Assembly (NCBI RefSeq): GCF_026274175.1
Contig: NZ_JAPHNL010000223.1
Location: 1 to 58,566, forward strand
Source: Streptomyces beihaiensis
Lineage (GTDB): Bacteria; Actinomycetota; Actinomycetes; Streptomycetales; Streptomycetaceae
Direction of reading: 5' to 3'
Length of the DNA: 58,566 nucleotides
Shown: piece after piece, positions 24,160 through 32,378 of the stretch
How positions within the stretch are numbered: position 1 is the first letter of the stretch
Layout: each line of letters opens with the position of its first letter
Program-made: the position numbers and the translations under genes
The notes under the pieces: generated by a model
What the model saw: the letters and a program-made list of their open reading frames with translations, nothing else
Databases searched by the model: none
What the model was told of the DNA's origin: nothing

Positions 24160-26734
24160 GGCCGTGTCGGCGCCACGCCGAGACACCGATACCAAGGCGA
24201 TATCCGCCTCAGGTGGCTTGAGCCACCGGCAGATCCTGACCATCCTGAGCGGTCTGATGCTGGGCATGTTCCTGGCCGCGCTCGACCAGACGATCGTCTC
24301 CACCTCGATCCGTACCATCGCGGACGACCTGCACGGCCTCAGCCAGCAGGCCTGGGCGACGACGGCCTACCTGATCACCTCGACGATCGCCACCCCCCTC
24401 TACGGCAAGCTGTCCGACCTGCACGGCCGCAAACCGTACTTCCTGACGGCGATCAGCGTCTTCATCGTCGGCTCCGCGCTGTGCACCTTCTCCACCTCGA
24501 TGACCGAGCTGGCCGCGTTCCGCGCGCTCCAGGGCGTCGGCGCGGGCGGCCTCATGTCGCTCGCCCTGGCGATCATCGGTGACATCGTGCCGCCGCGCGA
24601 ACGCGCCCGCTACCAGGGCTACATGCTGGGCACCTTCGCGACGTCCAGCGTCGCGGGCCCGCTCATCGGCGGCTTCCTCGCCGGGCAGAGCAGCATCCTG
24701 GGGGTCACGGGCTGGCGCTGGGTGTTCCTCGTGAACGTGCCCATCGGCGTCATCGCCCTGTTCGTCGTCGCCAAGGTGCTCAACATCCCGCACACCCGCC
24801 GCGACCGCCGCATCGACTGGTGGGGCGCGGTGACCATCGCGCTCGGCGTCGTGCCGCTGCTGCTCGTCGCGGAGCAGGGCCGCGAGTGGGGCTGGGGCTC
24901 CACCAACTCCCTGGCCTGCTACGGGATCGGCGTGGTCGGCATCATCGCCTGGATCCTCGTCGAGCGCCGCATGGGCGATGACGCGCTCATCCCGATGCGC
25001 CTGTTCCGCAATCCCACCTTCAGCAAGACCAGCGTGCTCTCCGTGGTCATCGGCGCGGGCATGTTCGGCGGGATGCTGATGATCCCGCAGTACCTGCAGA
25101 TCGTGAAGGGCGCCAGCCCCACCAAGTCCGGTCTGGAGATGCTGCCGCTGATGGCGGGCATGTTCATCGCGTCGATCGTCACCGGCCAGATCACCGCCAA
25201 GACCGGCCGTTACAAGATCTTCCCGGTCATCGGCACCGCCCTCATGGTCGTCGCGCTGCTGCTGTTCCACTACAAGGTCCAGTGGGACACGCAGCTGTGG
25301 GAGACCATGAGCTTCATGCTCGTCTTCGGCCTCGGCCTCGGCTGTTGCATGCAGACCCTGATCCTGGCCGTGCAGAACGCGGTGCCGCCGCAGGACATGG
25401 GCGTGGCCACCGCCTCCTCCACGTTCTTCCGGCAGATGGGCGCCACCGCCGGTACCGCGGTCTTCCTCTCCGTCCTGTTCAGCGACGTCGGTGACAAGAT
25501 CGCCTCGGCGTTCCGGGCGGCCGTCAGGACCCCGCAGTTCCAGGCCGCTCTGCACGACCCGGCCGTCCTCTCGAACCCGGCCAACAAGCCGGTCGTCGAC
25601 ATGGTGCAGCACCCCGGCGCGGGCAGCGGCGCCTCCACCGGTGTGCTCAGCGACTCCTCGTTCATCCAGCACCTGGACCCGCGCCTGGCCGAACCCTTCA
25701 AGCAGGGCTTCTCCAGCTCCATGCACGTCGTCTTCCTGCTCACCGCCGGAGTCGTCGCGGTCGGCTTCCTGATCATCCTGTGGACGAAGGAAGTCCCGCT
25801 GCGCAACATGTCGGGCCTCCAGGCCCGCGCCGCGCAGGAGAACGGCGACACGGCGGAGACGGCCACCGACGCCGCCGCCACCGACATGGCCTCGCAGGCC
25901 CCCGCCACGACGTCCCCCGCAGCCGCAGCGTCCGCCGAGCCCGCGGCGCCCGCCGCCGCTGACCCCGCGGCCGACACCTCGGGGGCGGGCGTCAGGGGCC
26001 GCATCCACGACGGCTCCGGCGCACCGGTCTGCCAGGCCGTCGTCACCCTCATCGACCTGCACGGCCGCCAACTGGACCGTACGACCACGAACGCGGACGG
26101 CCACTACTTCGTCGCGGCGCCCGCGGGTGGCTCCTACGTCCTGATCGCCTCGGGCGGGGCACGCCAGCCGCAGGCCACGACCGTGACCGTCGCCGACGGC
26201 CCGGTCGACTTCGACCTGGTGCTCAGCGGCGCGGCAGGACTGTCCGGCACGGTCGTCGCCGACTCGGACGACCATCCGGTGCCGGGCGCCCTGGTCATCG
26301 CCACCGACGTGCGCGGAGAGGTCGTCGCCTCGGGCGCGGCCGACGTCGAGGGTGCCTTCGGCTTCGCCGACCTGGTCCCCGGCGACTACACCCTCGCCGT
26401 GAGCGCCGAAGGACACCGCCCCACCGCCATCCCCGTGGAGGTCACCGACGGCGGCGCCAACCGGTACCAGGTACACCTCGACCCCGGCGCCCGCATCCGC
26501 GGCACCATCCGCAACAGCGCGGGCGAACCCGTTCAGGACGCCCGCGTCACGCTGCTCGACGCCGCCGGGAACACCATCGCCTCGACCGTCACCGGCCCGG
26601 ACGGCGTGTACGTGTTCAACGACCTGGACACGGGCGAGTACACGGTCATCGCCGGCGGCTACGCGCCCAACGCCGTGCCGATGCGGGTGGACGGCGAGGG
26701 CAAGCACGACGCGGACGTGGACCTGAGTCACTGA
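24152..26734 (+). CDS. DHA2 (EmrB/QacA-type) MFS exporter fused to three carboxypeptidase-regulatory-like domains
   Basis: 860 aa. Residues ~25-545 form a 14-helix MFS exporter: MFLAALDQTIVSTSIRTIAD is motif D1, GKLSDLHGRKP motif A, and LQGVGAGGLMSLALAIIGD motif C of drug antiporters. A large loop lies before the last helix. Residues ~550-610 are an Ala/Pro/Thr linker. Three beta-sandwich repeats of CarboxypepD_reg type follow, at ~612-690, ~694-775 and ~779-860, each starting G-x-(V/I)-x-G-x-(I/V) and containing a D-G-x-(Y/F)-x-F-like turn. Ordinary exporters of this class end near 500-550 aa. The tail would be cytoplasmic in the usual 14-TM topology, although such domains are normally extracellular. 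Regulated by the coupled MarR gene. Confidence 0.92.
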   Translation: MTEAVSAPRRDTDTKAISASGGLSHRQILTILSGLMLGMFLAALDQTIVSTSIRTIADDLHGLSQQAWATTAYLITSTIATPLYGKLSDLHGRKPYFLTAISVFIVGSALCTFSTSMTELAAFRALQGVGAGGLMSLALAIIGDIVPPRERARYQGYMLGTFATSSVAGPLIGGFLAGQSSILGVTGWRWVFLVNVPIGVIALFVVAKVLNIPHTRRDRRIDWWGAVTIALGVVPLLLVAEQGREWGWGSTNSLACYGIGVVGIIAWILVERRMGDDALIPMRLFRNPTFSKTSVLSVVIGAGMFGGMLMIPQYLQIVKGASPTKSGLEMLPLMAGMFIASIVTGQITAKTGRYKIFPVIGTALMVVALLLFHYKVQWDTQLWETMSFMLVFGLGLGCCMQTLILAVQNAVPPQDMGVATASSTFFRQMGATAGTAVFLSVLFSDVGDKIASAFRAAVRTPQFQAALHDPAVLSNPANKPVVDMVQHPGAGSGASTGVLSDSSFIQHLDPRLAEPFKQGFSSSMHVVFLLTAGVVAVGFLIILWTKEVPLRNMSGLQARAAQENGDTAETATDAAATDMASQAPATTSPAAAASAEPAAPAAADPAADTSGAGVRGRIHDGSGAPVCQAVVTLIDLHGRQLDRTTTNADGHYFVAAPAGGSYVLIASGGARQPQATTVTVADGPVDFDLVLSGAAGLSGTVVADSDDHPVPGALVIATDVRGEVVASGAADVEGAFGFADLVPGDYTLAVSAEGHRPTAIPVEVTDGGANRYQVHLDPGARIRGTIRNSAGEPVQDARVTLLDAAGNTIASTVTGPDGVYVFNDLDTGEYTVIAGGYAPNAVPMRVDGEGKHDADVDLSH

Positions 26735-26735
26735 C

Positions 26736-26767
26736 GCCGTACAGCCGTACAGCCGTACGCCCGTACA
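26736..26767. repeat. Four tandem 8-bp repeats (GCCGTACA)
   Basis: GCCGTACA occurs twice, followed by GCCGTACG and CCCGTACA, starting just after the exporter stop. Likely slippage product. Confidence 0.6.
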
Positions 26768-26786
26768 CCTCGCGAGGCGGCACACC

Positions 26787-26827
26787 GGCCGCCCGACGGG
26801 ACCGCCCGACGGTCCCGTCGGGCGGCC
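26787..26827 (+). terminator. Strong hairpin terminator after the exporter gene
   Basis: A perfect 17-bp stem (26787-26803 with 26811-26827) and a 7-base loop, without a U-run, as is common in Streptomyces. It should end the marR-exporter transcript. Confidence 0.75.
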
Positions 26828-26896
26828 GTCGCCCTTCCGGGAACGACGAGAACCCCCGGCACGCCGGCGAACTCGCAGGCCGGAGAGGATAGGGCG

Positions 26897-27301
26897 GTGA
26901 GCACTGCACCGGCGGAGATCCTCTCCGCCCTTCTTCTTGTGGCGGTACTGGCAGGCGCGGTCATGCGACCGTGGGGCCTGCCGGAGGCGGCCGTCGCGGT
27001 CCCGGCCGCCTCAGTCGTCGTCGCGGCAGGAGCCGTCTCCCTCGACGACGCGGCGCGGCGGCTGGGCCGCCCGTGCGCCCGGCAGGAGCGCACCGGTCGC
27101 GTCGAGCGGGAGGTCCTCGCGGCCGCCGAGGGCGCTGAGCTGCTCGTCCTGGCCCGCGACGGCGACCGCGGCCGTCCCGGCCCCCACAGCCTGGGCCCGG
27201 CGAGCCGCTTCGTCGTCGACCACGCCCCCTGCCCCGTACTCCTCGTCTGGCCGCAGGCCGCCCCGGGCATCACGAGCGTGCCACCGCTCAGCGGCGAATG
27301 A
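26897..27301 (+). pseudogene. ArsB-Usp chimera: N-terminus of an arsenical-pump-like protein joined to the C-terminus of a universal stress protein
   Basis: 134 aa from a GTG with GGAGAGG upstream. Residues 1-~50 are a membrane-transporter start (ILSALLLVAVLAGAVMRPWG, LPEAAVAVPAA, GAVSLDDA), as in ArsB/SLC13-type pumps. Residues ~52-134 are the C-terminal half of a Usp: RTGRVEREVLAAAEGAELLV, then LGPASRFVVDHAPCPVLLVW with its G-x-x-(S/T) phosphate-binding-like segment. Neither half is complete. The reading frame is continuous across the joint, so a membrane-tethered half-Usp could be made, but a deletion scar is more likely. Confidence 0.6.
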
Positions 27302-27926
27302 GGCCGAGGTCGGTGGCGGCCGCGACGGCGGCGGTGCGCGAGTCGACGCCGAGTTTGGTGTAGACGCGGGCCAGGTGGGACTTGACGGTGCCCTCGGTGA
27401 GGTGCATCCGGCGTCCGATGGCCTGGTTCGACAGGCCGTCGGCGACCAGGGACAGCACTTCCGTCTCGCGCCGCGTCAGGGCCGTGCCGGGCGTCCGCAG
27501 CCGCTGCATGAGCCGCTCGGCGACCGCGGGCGCCAGGGTGGTGCGGCCCGCAGCGGAGGTCCGCACGGCGGCGGCCAGGTCCTCCGGCGGGGCGTCCTTG
27601 AGGAGGTAGCCCGTGGCACCCGCCTCGATGGCCGGCAGAGTGTCGGCATCGGAGTCGTAGGTGGTGACGATCAGCACCCGCGGCGCGCCCGGTCGGGCGG
27701 TGATCAGCGCCGTCGCCTCGGCGCCGCCCATGCCCTTGCCGAACTGAAGGTCCATCAGGACGACGTCGATGTCGCCTTCGGCGGCACGGGCGACCGCGTC
27801 CTCGGCGGTGGCGGCTTCGGCCACGACAAAGAGGCCGGGCTCGGTCTCCAGAACGGCGCGCAGTCCCGCGCGTACGACCGGGTGGTCGTCGGCGAGCAGA
27901 AGTCGGATGGGGTCGGCGTCGGTCAC
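27288..27926 (-). CDS. LuxR/NarL-family response regulator
   Basis: 212 aa from GTG 27926; the start overlaps the kinase stop (GTGA). The receiver has LLLADDHPVVRAGLRAVLE, the phospho-acceptor D59 in DVVLMDLQFGKG, VLIVTTYDSD and a conserved Lys in GYLLKDAPPED. The helix-turn-helix is ALTRRETEVLSLVADGLSNQ, then IGRRMHLTEGTVKSHLARVY. It forms a two-component system with the gene before it and is divergent from an ABC transporter operon that it may control. Its 3' end runs 14 bases into the chimeric gene on the other strand. Confidence 0.93.
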   Translation of the reverse strand: MTDADPIRLLLADDHPVVRAGLRAVLETEPGLFVVAEAATAEDAVARAAEGDIDVVLMDLQFGKGMGGAEATALITARPGAPRVLIVTTYDSDADTLPAIEAGATGYLLKDAPPEDLAAAVRTSAAGRTTLAPAVAERLMQRLRTPGTALTRRETEVLSLVADGLSNQAIGRRMHLTEGTVKSHLARVYTKLGVDSRTAAVAAATDLGLIRR

Positions 27927-29203
27927 GGGCGGGCCTCGGACTCGGTGTCGGTGGTGCTGGACGCGGTTGGTGCGGTCGGCGTGGCCGGTGCGCTCGTCGT
28001 GGTGGGCGCGGGGAGGGGCAGCCGGACGGTGAGGGAGGTTCCGTGACCGGGGGAGGAGTCGACGATCAGTTCGCCCCCGAGCGCGTTCGCACGGGCCCGC
28101 ATGGCGGCAAGGCCGAAACCGCCGCCGTCCGGCCCCGGAACGGGCAGCTTGCCGGGGTCGAACCCGCACCCGTCGTCCACGACGGTCAGTACGCAGTGGT
28201 CGCCGAGCCGGGAGAGGACCACGTCCACGGCCGTGGCGCCGGCGTGGCGCACGGAGTTGGCGAGTGCGGACTGGGCGACCCGCAGCAGAGCCACGTCGTA
28301 CGCGACCGGCAACGGCACGAGATCCCCGACCAGACGGAAGCGGACCGTGAGGTGGTGCCGGGCGCCGGTGGTGGCGCAGAGCCGTTCCAGCGCATCGGCC
28401 AGCGTCGTGCCGTCGAGGGTCGGCGGGGTGAGTTCGGCGACGAAACGCCGCGCCTCGGCGAGGTTGTCCACGGCGGCCTGGCGAGCCGCCTCCACATGCC
28501 GGGCCGCCGTGCCCGGCTGACCGGGAAGAGCACGCTCGGCCGCCCGCAGCAGCAGCTGGATGCTGGAGAACCCCTGGGCGAGCGTGTCGTGGATCTCGCG
28601 TGCGAGACGCTCGCGTTCGGCCAGCACCCCCGCGGTGTGCTGGGCGCGGGCCAGGTCCGCCCGTGTGGCGGTCAGCTCCTCGATCAGCCGCCTGCGCTGC
28701 TCGCTCTCCCGGTACAGCGCCTGGTACCCGCGCACCACGGCGACGGCCACGGCGCCGCCGAGTGCCGGCCCGATCATCATGGCCGCGCTGAACGCACCCT
28801 GATGAGCCGCGAATCCGACAGCGGCCGCGACCGCCGTGACCGCCACCGCGGCGGGCCCGACCCGGCGAGGCAGCAGATGCAGTTGAAGGAAGTACAGCGG
28901 GAACGCCACCCACACGGCGTCCGCGGAGAGGACCAGCAGGACCACCCACACCGCTCCCACCGCGGTCAGCCACCAGGCGGCGACGGACCGCGAGAGAGCG
29001 GCCCGGGGCAGCAGCGGTCCGACGGCGTACACCAGCGCACAGGCCACCGCGGCGGCGACGGTCAGCGCGGCACGGGGCGCGCCGTCGGCGACGGCGCGGC
29101 CGGCGGTCAGGGCGAGCAGCCCGACGACCAGCAGGTGCAGGCACCACGTCAGGGCGCGTGTGGTCGGGGTCGGGGCGGGGGCGGAGATGTTCACAGTACC
29201 CAC
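27923..29203 (-). CDS. Sensor histidine kinase, NarL/DesK type
   Basis: Up to 426 aa; the start is GTG 29203 or GTG 29194. Four to five TM helices fill the first ~155 residues. The HisKA_3 motif is ERERLAREIHDTLAQGFSSI (His near residue 205). The HATPase domain shows SALANSVRHAGATAV, VVDDGCGFDP and GGFGLAAMRARANALGG. The last ~30 residues are a Thr/Ala/Pro tail. The short extracytoplasmic loops fit intramembrane sensing, often found with FtsX-type ABC transporters such as the divergent one here. Confidence 0.92.
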   Translation of the reverse strand: MGTVNISAPAPTPTTRALTWCLHLLVVGLLALTAGRAVADGAPRAALTVAAAVACALVYAVGPLLPRAALSRSVAAWWLTAVGAVWVVLLVLSADAVWVAFPLYFLQLHLLPRRVGPAAVAVTAVAAAVGFAAHQGAFSAAMMIGPALGGAVAVAVVRGYQALYRESEQRRRLIEELTATRADLARAQHTAGVLAERERLAREIHDTLAQGFSSIQLLLRAAERALPGQPGTAARHVEAARQAAVDNLAEARRFVAELTPPTLDGTTLADALERLCATTGARHHLTVRFRLVGDLVPLPVAYDVALLRVAQSALANSVRHAGATAVDVVLSRLGDHCVLTVVDDGCGFDPGKLPVPGPDGGGFGLAAMRARANALGGELIVDSSPGHGTSLTVRLPLPAPTTTSAPATPTAPTASSTTDTESEARP

Positions 29204-29368
29204 CAGGTTACGGAGGCCGGGGCGCCGGGGCCTCTGCCGAAAGTTGTAACGCGGACGCTGTCTCGTGGCGCGCGAAGCCCCGTCCTGCGCCAGAAGCGCC
29301 CAAGGGGGTGCGGCGGCGACGGTGGAGTCCTACCGCTCGCCGCACGTGGGAAAGGAAAACCCGAGGCC

Positions 29369-30490
29369 GTGTTCGTCGCCTGGAGAGACCTGAAATTCGC
29401 CAAGGGGCGCTTCGCCCTGATGGCCACCGTGATCGTGCTGATCACTCTGCTGGTCGGACTGCTGTCCGGGCTGACGGCCGGTCTCGGTCGGCAGAACACC
29501 TCGGCGATCACGCACCTGCCCGCCGACAGGATCGCCTTCCAGGCCCCGAGCGGCGGTGACGGCCTCTCGTACGCGAATTCGACGGTCACCGCCGAACAGT
29601 GGCGGCAGTGGGCGAAGGCGCCCGGTGTCGAGAGCGCCGAACCGCTCGGTATCACCACGACACGGGCCACGGCGACGGACGGCACCACCGGTACCGACCG
29701 CAGTACCGGCGTCTCGGTCTTCGGAGTACGCTCCGGCTCGCACCTGGCCCCGGCAGGCGACGCGATCGACGACGGCACCGCGGTGCTGTCGCGGGCGGCG
29801 GCGGACGATCTCGCGCTGACGGAGGGCGACACGCTCACCCTGGCCGGACAGCGGCTGACGGTGGCGGCCGTCCGCGGCGACGCCTACTTCAGCCACACCC
29901 CGGTCGTCTGGACCAGCCTGAAGACCTGGCGGGCGACCGCTCCGCCCGCGCCGGGCGGCGGCACGGGAACCGGCGCGGCCGCGACGGCGACCGTCATCGC
30001 GCTGAACACCACCTCAGCGGCCGACACGGCGGCCGTCGACGCACGGACCGGAACGAGGACGGTCCCCACCGGCGACTCGCTCTCCGCGATCGGCTCCTAC
30101 ACATCGGAGAACGGCTCGCTGCAGCTGATGCGCGGATTCCTGTTCGTCATCTCGGCGCTCGTCATCGGCGCGTTCTTCACCGTGTGGACCATCCAGCGCA
30201 GCGGTGACATCGCCGTGCTCAAGGCGCTCGGCGCCTCCACCCCGGGCCTGCTCAAGGACGCCCTCGGCCAGGCGTTCGTGCTGCTGGTCGGCGGCACACT
30301 GCTCGGCACGGGCGCCGCCGCCGCGCTGGGCGCGCTCGTGGCAGGTTCGGCGGTGCCGTTCCTCCTCGCCCCCGCCACCCTGCTCCTTCCGGCCGCCGCC
30401 ACGATCCTCCTGGGAGCCTTGGGTGCCGCCCTGTCCGTCCGCCGCATCACGTCCGTAGACCCGCTGACCGCCCTCGGGAGCGCCCGATGA
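29369..30490 (+). CDS. FtsX/MacB-like ABC transporter permease
   Basis: 373 aa from GTG 29369 with an AAAGGAAAA site upstream. FVAWRDLKFAKGRFALMATV leads into TM1 (~18-40). A periplasm-type extracytoplasmic domain (~45-245) follows, then three C-terminal helices around 260-280, 300-330 and 340-365 in the FtsX fold (GAFFTVWTIQRSGDIAVLKA with the coupling helix LKALGAS). The stop overlaps the ATPase start (ATGA). It is half of an ATP-driven complex of the MacB or bacitracin-resistance kind. Substrate unknown; antimicrobial or lipid release is plausible. Confidence 0.92.
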   Translation: MFVAWRDLKFAKGRFALMATVIVLITLLVGLLSGLTAGLGRQNTSAITHLPADRIAFQAPSGGDGLSYANSTVTAEQWRQWAKAPGVESAEPLGITTTRATATDGTTGTDRSTGVSVFGVRSGSHLAPAGDAIDDGTAVLSRAAADDLALTEGDTLTLAGQRLTVAAVRGDAYFSHTPVVWTSLKTWRATAPPAPGGGTGTGAAATATVIALNTTSAADTAAVDARTGTRTVPTGDSLSAIGSYTSENGSLQLMRGFLFVISALVIGAFFTVWTIQRSGDIAVLKALGASTPGLLKDALGQAFVLLVGGTLLGTGAAAALGALVAGSAVPFLLAPATLLLPAAATILLGALGAALSVRRITSVDPLTALGSAR

Positions 30491-31176
30491 CCCTCAACCT
30501 CACCGACATCACCCTCACCTACCCCGACGGCGACACCCGCCTGACCGCACTCGACGACATCACTCTGGAGGTGCCCAAGGGCAGCCTGACGGCGGTCGTC
30601 GGCCCCTCGGGATCCGGGAAGTCCAGCCTCCTGGCGGTCGCGGCGACCCTCATCACCCCGGACCGCGGGACCGTCACCATCGACGGCACCCCCACCACCG
30701 GCATGAGCCGTGGCGAACTGACCACCCTGCGCCGCCACACCATCGGCATCGTCTTCCAGCAGCCCAACCTCATCGCGTCGCTCACCGCGGCCGAACAGCT
30801 CCAGGTCATGGCCCGCATCGACGGCCGGTCGCCCGCCAGGGCCCGGCCCCGCGCCATGGAACTGCTCGACGCGGTCGGCCTGGCCGACCAGGCGGCCCGC
30901 CGCCCCCACCAGCTCTCCGGCGGCCAGCGCCAGCGCGTCAACATCGCCCGCGCCCTGATGAACGATCCGACCGTGCTCCTCGTCGACGAGCCCACCAGCG
31001 CCCTGGACCACGAACGCGGCGCCGCCGTCATCGACCTCATCACCCGCCTCACCCACGAGCGTTCCACCGCCACGATCCTCGTCACCCACGACCGCGCCCA
31101 CCTCACGGCGGCCGACCGGATCGCCGAGGTCCACGACGGACGACTGCGCGAGCCCGCCGGCTCTCCCCACTCCTAG
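30487..31176 (+). CDS. ABC transporter ATP-binding protein (MacB/LolD type)
   Basis: 229 aa. Walker A is VVGPSGSGKSSLL, the Q-loop is IGIVFQQPNLIASLTA, the signature is HQLSGGQRQRVNIARAL, Walker B is PTVLLVDEPTSALD, and the H-loop is ATILVTHDRA. All residues needed for ATP hydrolysis are present. It is coupled to the permease gene by a 4-base overlap and faces the MerR gene convergently. Confidence 0.95.
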   Translation: MTLNLTDITLTYPDGDTRLTALDDITLEVPKGSLTAVVGPSGSGKSSLLAVAATLITPDRGTVTIDGTPTTGMSRGELTTLRRHTIGIVFQQPNLIASLTAAEQLQVMARIDGRSPARARPRAMELLDAVGLADQAARRPHQLSGGQRQRVNIARALMNDPTVLLVDEPTSALDHERGAAVIDLITRLTHERSTATILVTHDRAHLTAADRIAEVHDGRLREPAGSPHS

Positions 31177-31240
31177 CCCGGCCCGCGGCCCGTGCGGCGG
31201 GCTCTGCCGGACGCGGAGCTCCAGGTGCGGTCGCTGTCGT

Positions 31241-32209
31241 TCAGGCGGCGTAATCGGCGACGTCCGTGTGCAGCGCCTTCAGCAGCCAGTCGTGCGCCGA
31301 CCCCGGCGTCGGTTCCGGGCGCTGCCCCGCGGGGGTGACCACCTGCTCCACCAGCTCCCAGTACGCGTCGATGCGCGGGTCGTCCGCGAGCTGCCGCGCC
31401 AGACGCCGCCGGAAGTCCGGGGTGTCGTGCCGTCCGCGCGCGCACGCGTAGGCGTCGACGAAACCGTCCAGCGCCTCTCCGCCGCCCGGCGCCCGCCCGG
31501 CGCGCAGTTCGGCGCCCGCCAGCTCGTAGGCCGACGCCAGCCCGCCGTAGAGCACAGCCACGTCGCGAGGTCCCGCGTCCTGGTGGGCCGCGGGCTGGGC
31601 GGGCCGGACGTCCGGCGTGCACGGGCGGGAGACCATCGCGTGCAGACGCGCGAAGGCCAGGACGTTGAGCGGCCCGGGGGACTGTGGAACCTCCGGGACC
31701 GCGGCGTCGAGAAACGCCGACGTCGCCTTCGCGGGCATACGAGCGGGCAGCCAGGCCCGCCAGAACCTGACCAGGGTCCCGGTGCTCGGCGGACTGCTCA
31801 TGGCGCCGACGAGCCGCAGCCGTTCGGCGCGCTCCCCGGGAGGGCACTCCTGGACCAGTCGGAGCGCGGCCTCCTGCCAGCGCAGCGCGGCGAGCTGGGA
31901 GCCGACGCTGCGCAGCCGGGAGGCGACCGCGCCCTCGAAGGCGCCCCCGGCGCCGGCCTCGCCCCCGCCCTCGTCCAGCTCGTCGAGCGCCCGACACACC
32001 TCGGGCAGCGCGAGCCCCAGGCCGCGCAACGCCCTGATCAGCCGCAGCCGCTCCAGCGCCTCGGGCCCGTAGCGACGGTGCCCGCCGCCGCTGCGCGGAC
32101 GCTGCGGGAGCAGCCCGCTGTCGGAGTAGAAGCGAACGGTCTTGACCGTGGTGGCCGCGCGCTCGGCGAGTTCGCCGATGCTCCACGACGCGTCATCCGG
32201 GACCAGCAC
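31241..32209 (-). CDS. MerR-family regulator with long effector domain
   Basis: 322 aa from GTG 32209, after the strong ribosome site GGGAGGGAGG. The winged helix is WSIGELAERAATTVKTVRFY followed by SDSGLLPQRPR and GGHRRYGPEALERL; the dimerisation helix follows to ~125. The ~190-residue C-terminal region is helical and variable, with no Cys metal site, so an organic ligand is likely. It is divergent from the two-domain hydrolase, whose promoter has the stretched spacer typical of MerR targets. Confidence 0.9.
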   Translation of the reverse strand: MLVPDDASWSIGELAERAATTVKTVRFYSDSGLLPQRPRSGGGHRRYGPEALERLRLIRALRGLGLALPEVCRALDELDEGGGEAGAGGAFEGAVASRLRSVGSQLAALRWQEAALRLVQECPPGERAERLRLVGAMSSPPSTGTLVRFWRAWLPARMPAKATSAFLDAAVPEVPQSPGPLNVLAFARLHAMVSRPCTPDVRPAQPAAHQDAGPRDVAVLYGGLASAYELAGAELRAGRAPGGGEALDGFVDAYACARGRHDTPDFRRRLARQLADDPRIDAYWELVEQVVTPAGQRPEPTPGSAHDWLLKALHTDVADYAA

Positions 32210-32295
32210 ATGAACCTCCCTCCCCGAAGTCTTTCATCACCTCTCCCGTCCCCACCCACCTCCTGCCCCTCACCTCGCGCCCGCCCGGCCCGTAC

Positions 32296-32326
32296 TTGAA
32301 TCTCCCGCGGGGGGAGTTCCTAACCT
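32296..32326 (+). promoter_or_regulatory. MerR-type promoter with 19-bp spacer and internal dyad
   Basis: A -35 TTGAAT (32296-32301) and a -10 TAACCT (32321-32326) are 19 bp apart. The spacer holds a dyad, CTCCC-GCGGG-GGGAG (32302-32316). An overlong spacer with a central dyad is the hallmark of promoters activated by MerR proteins through DNA untwisting. It drives the hydrolase gene. Confidence 0.7.
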
Positions 32327-32378
32327 GCCGGTGTCCGAAGCCGAGAGCCGCGCACGAGAGTCGCGCAGGGGAGTGGTC

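Noticed and set aside
24209-26785. 858-codon minus-strand open frame
   Set aside because: It is the exact antisense of the MFS fusion gene and reads as Asp/His/Gly/Arg-rich low-complexity sequence.
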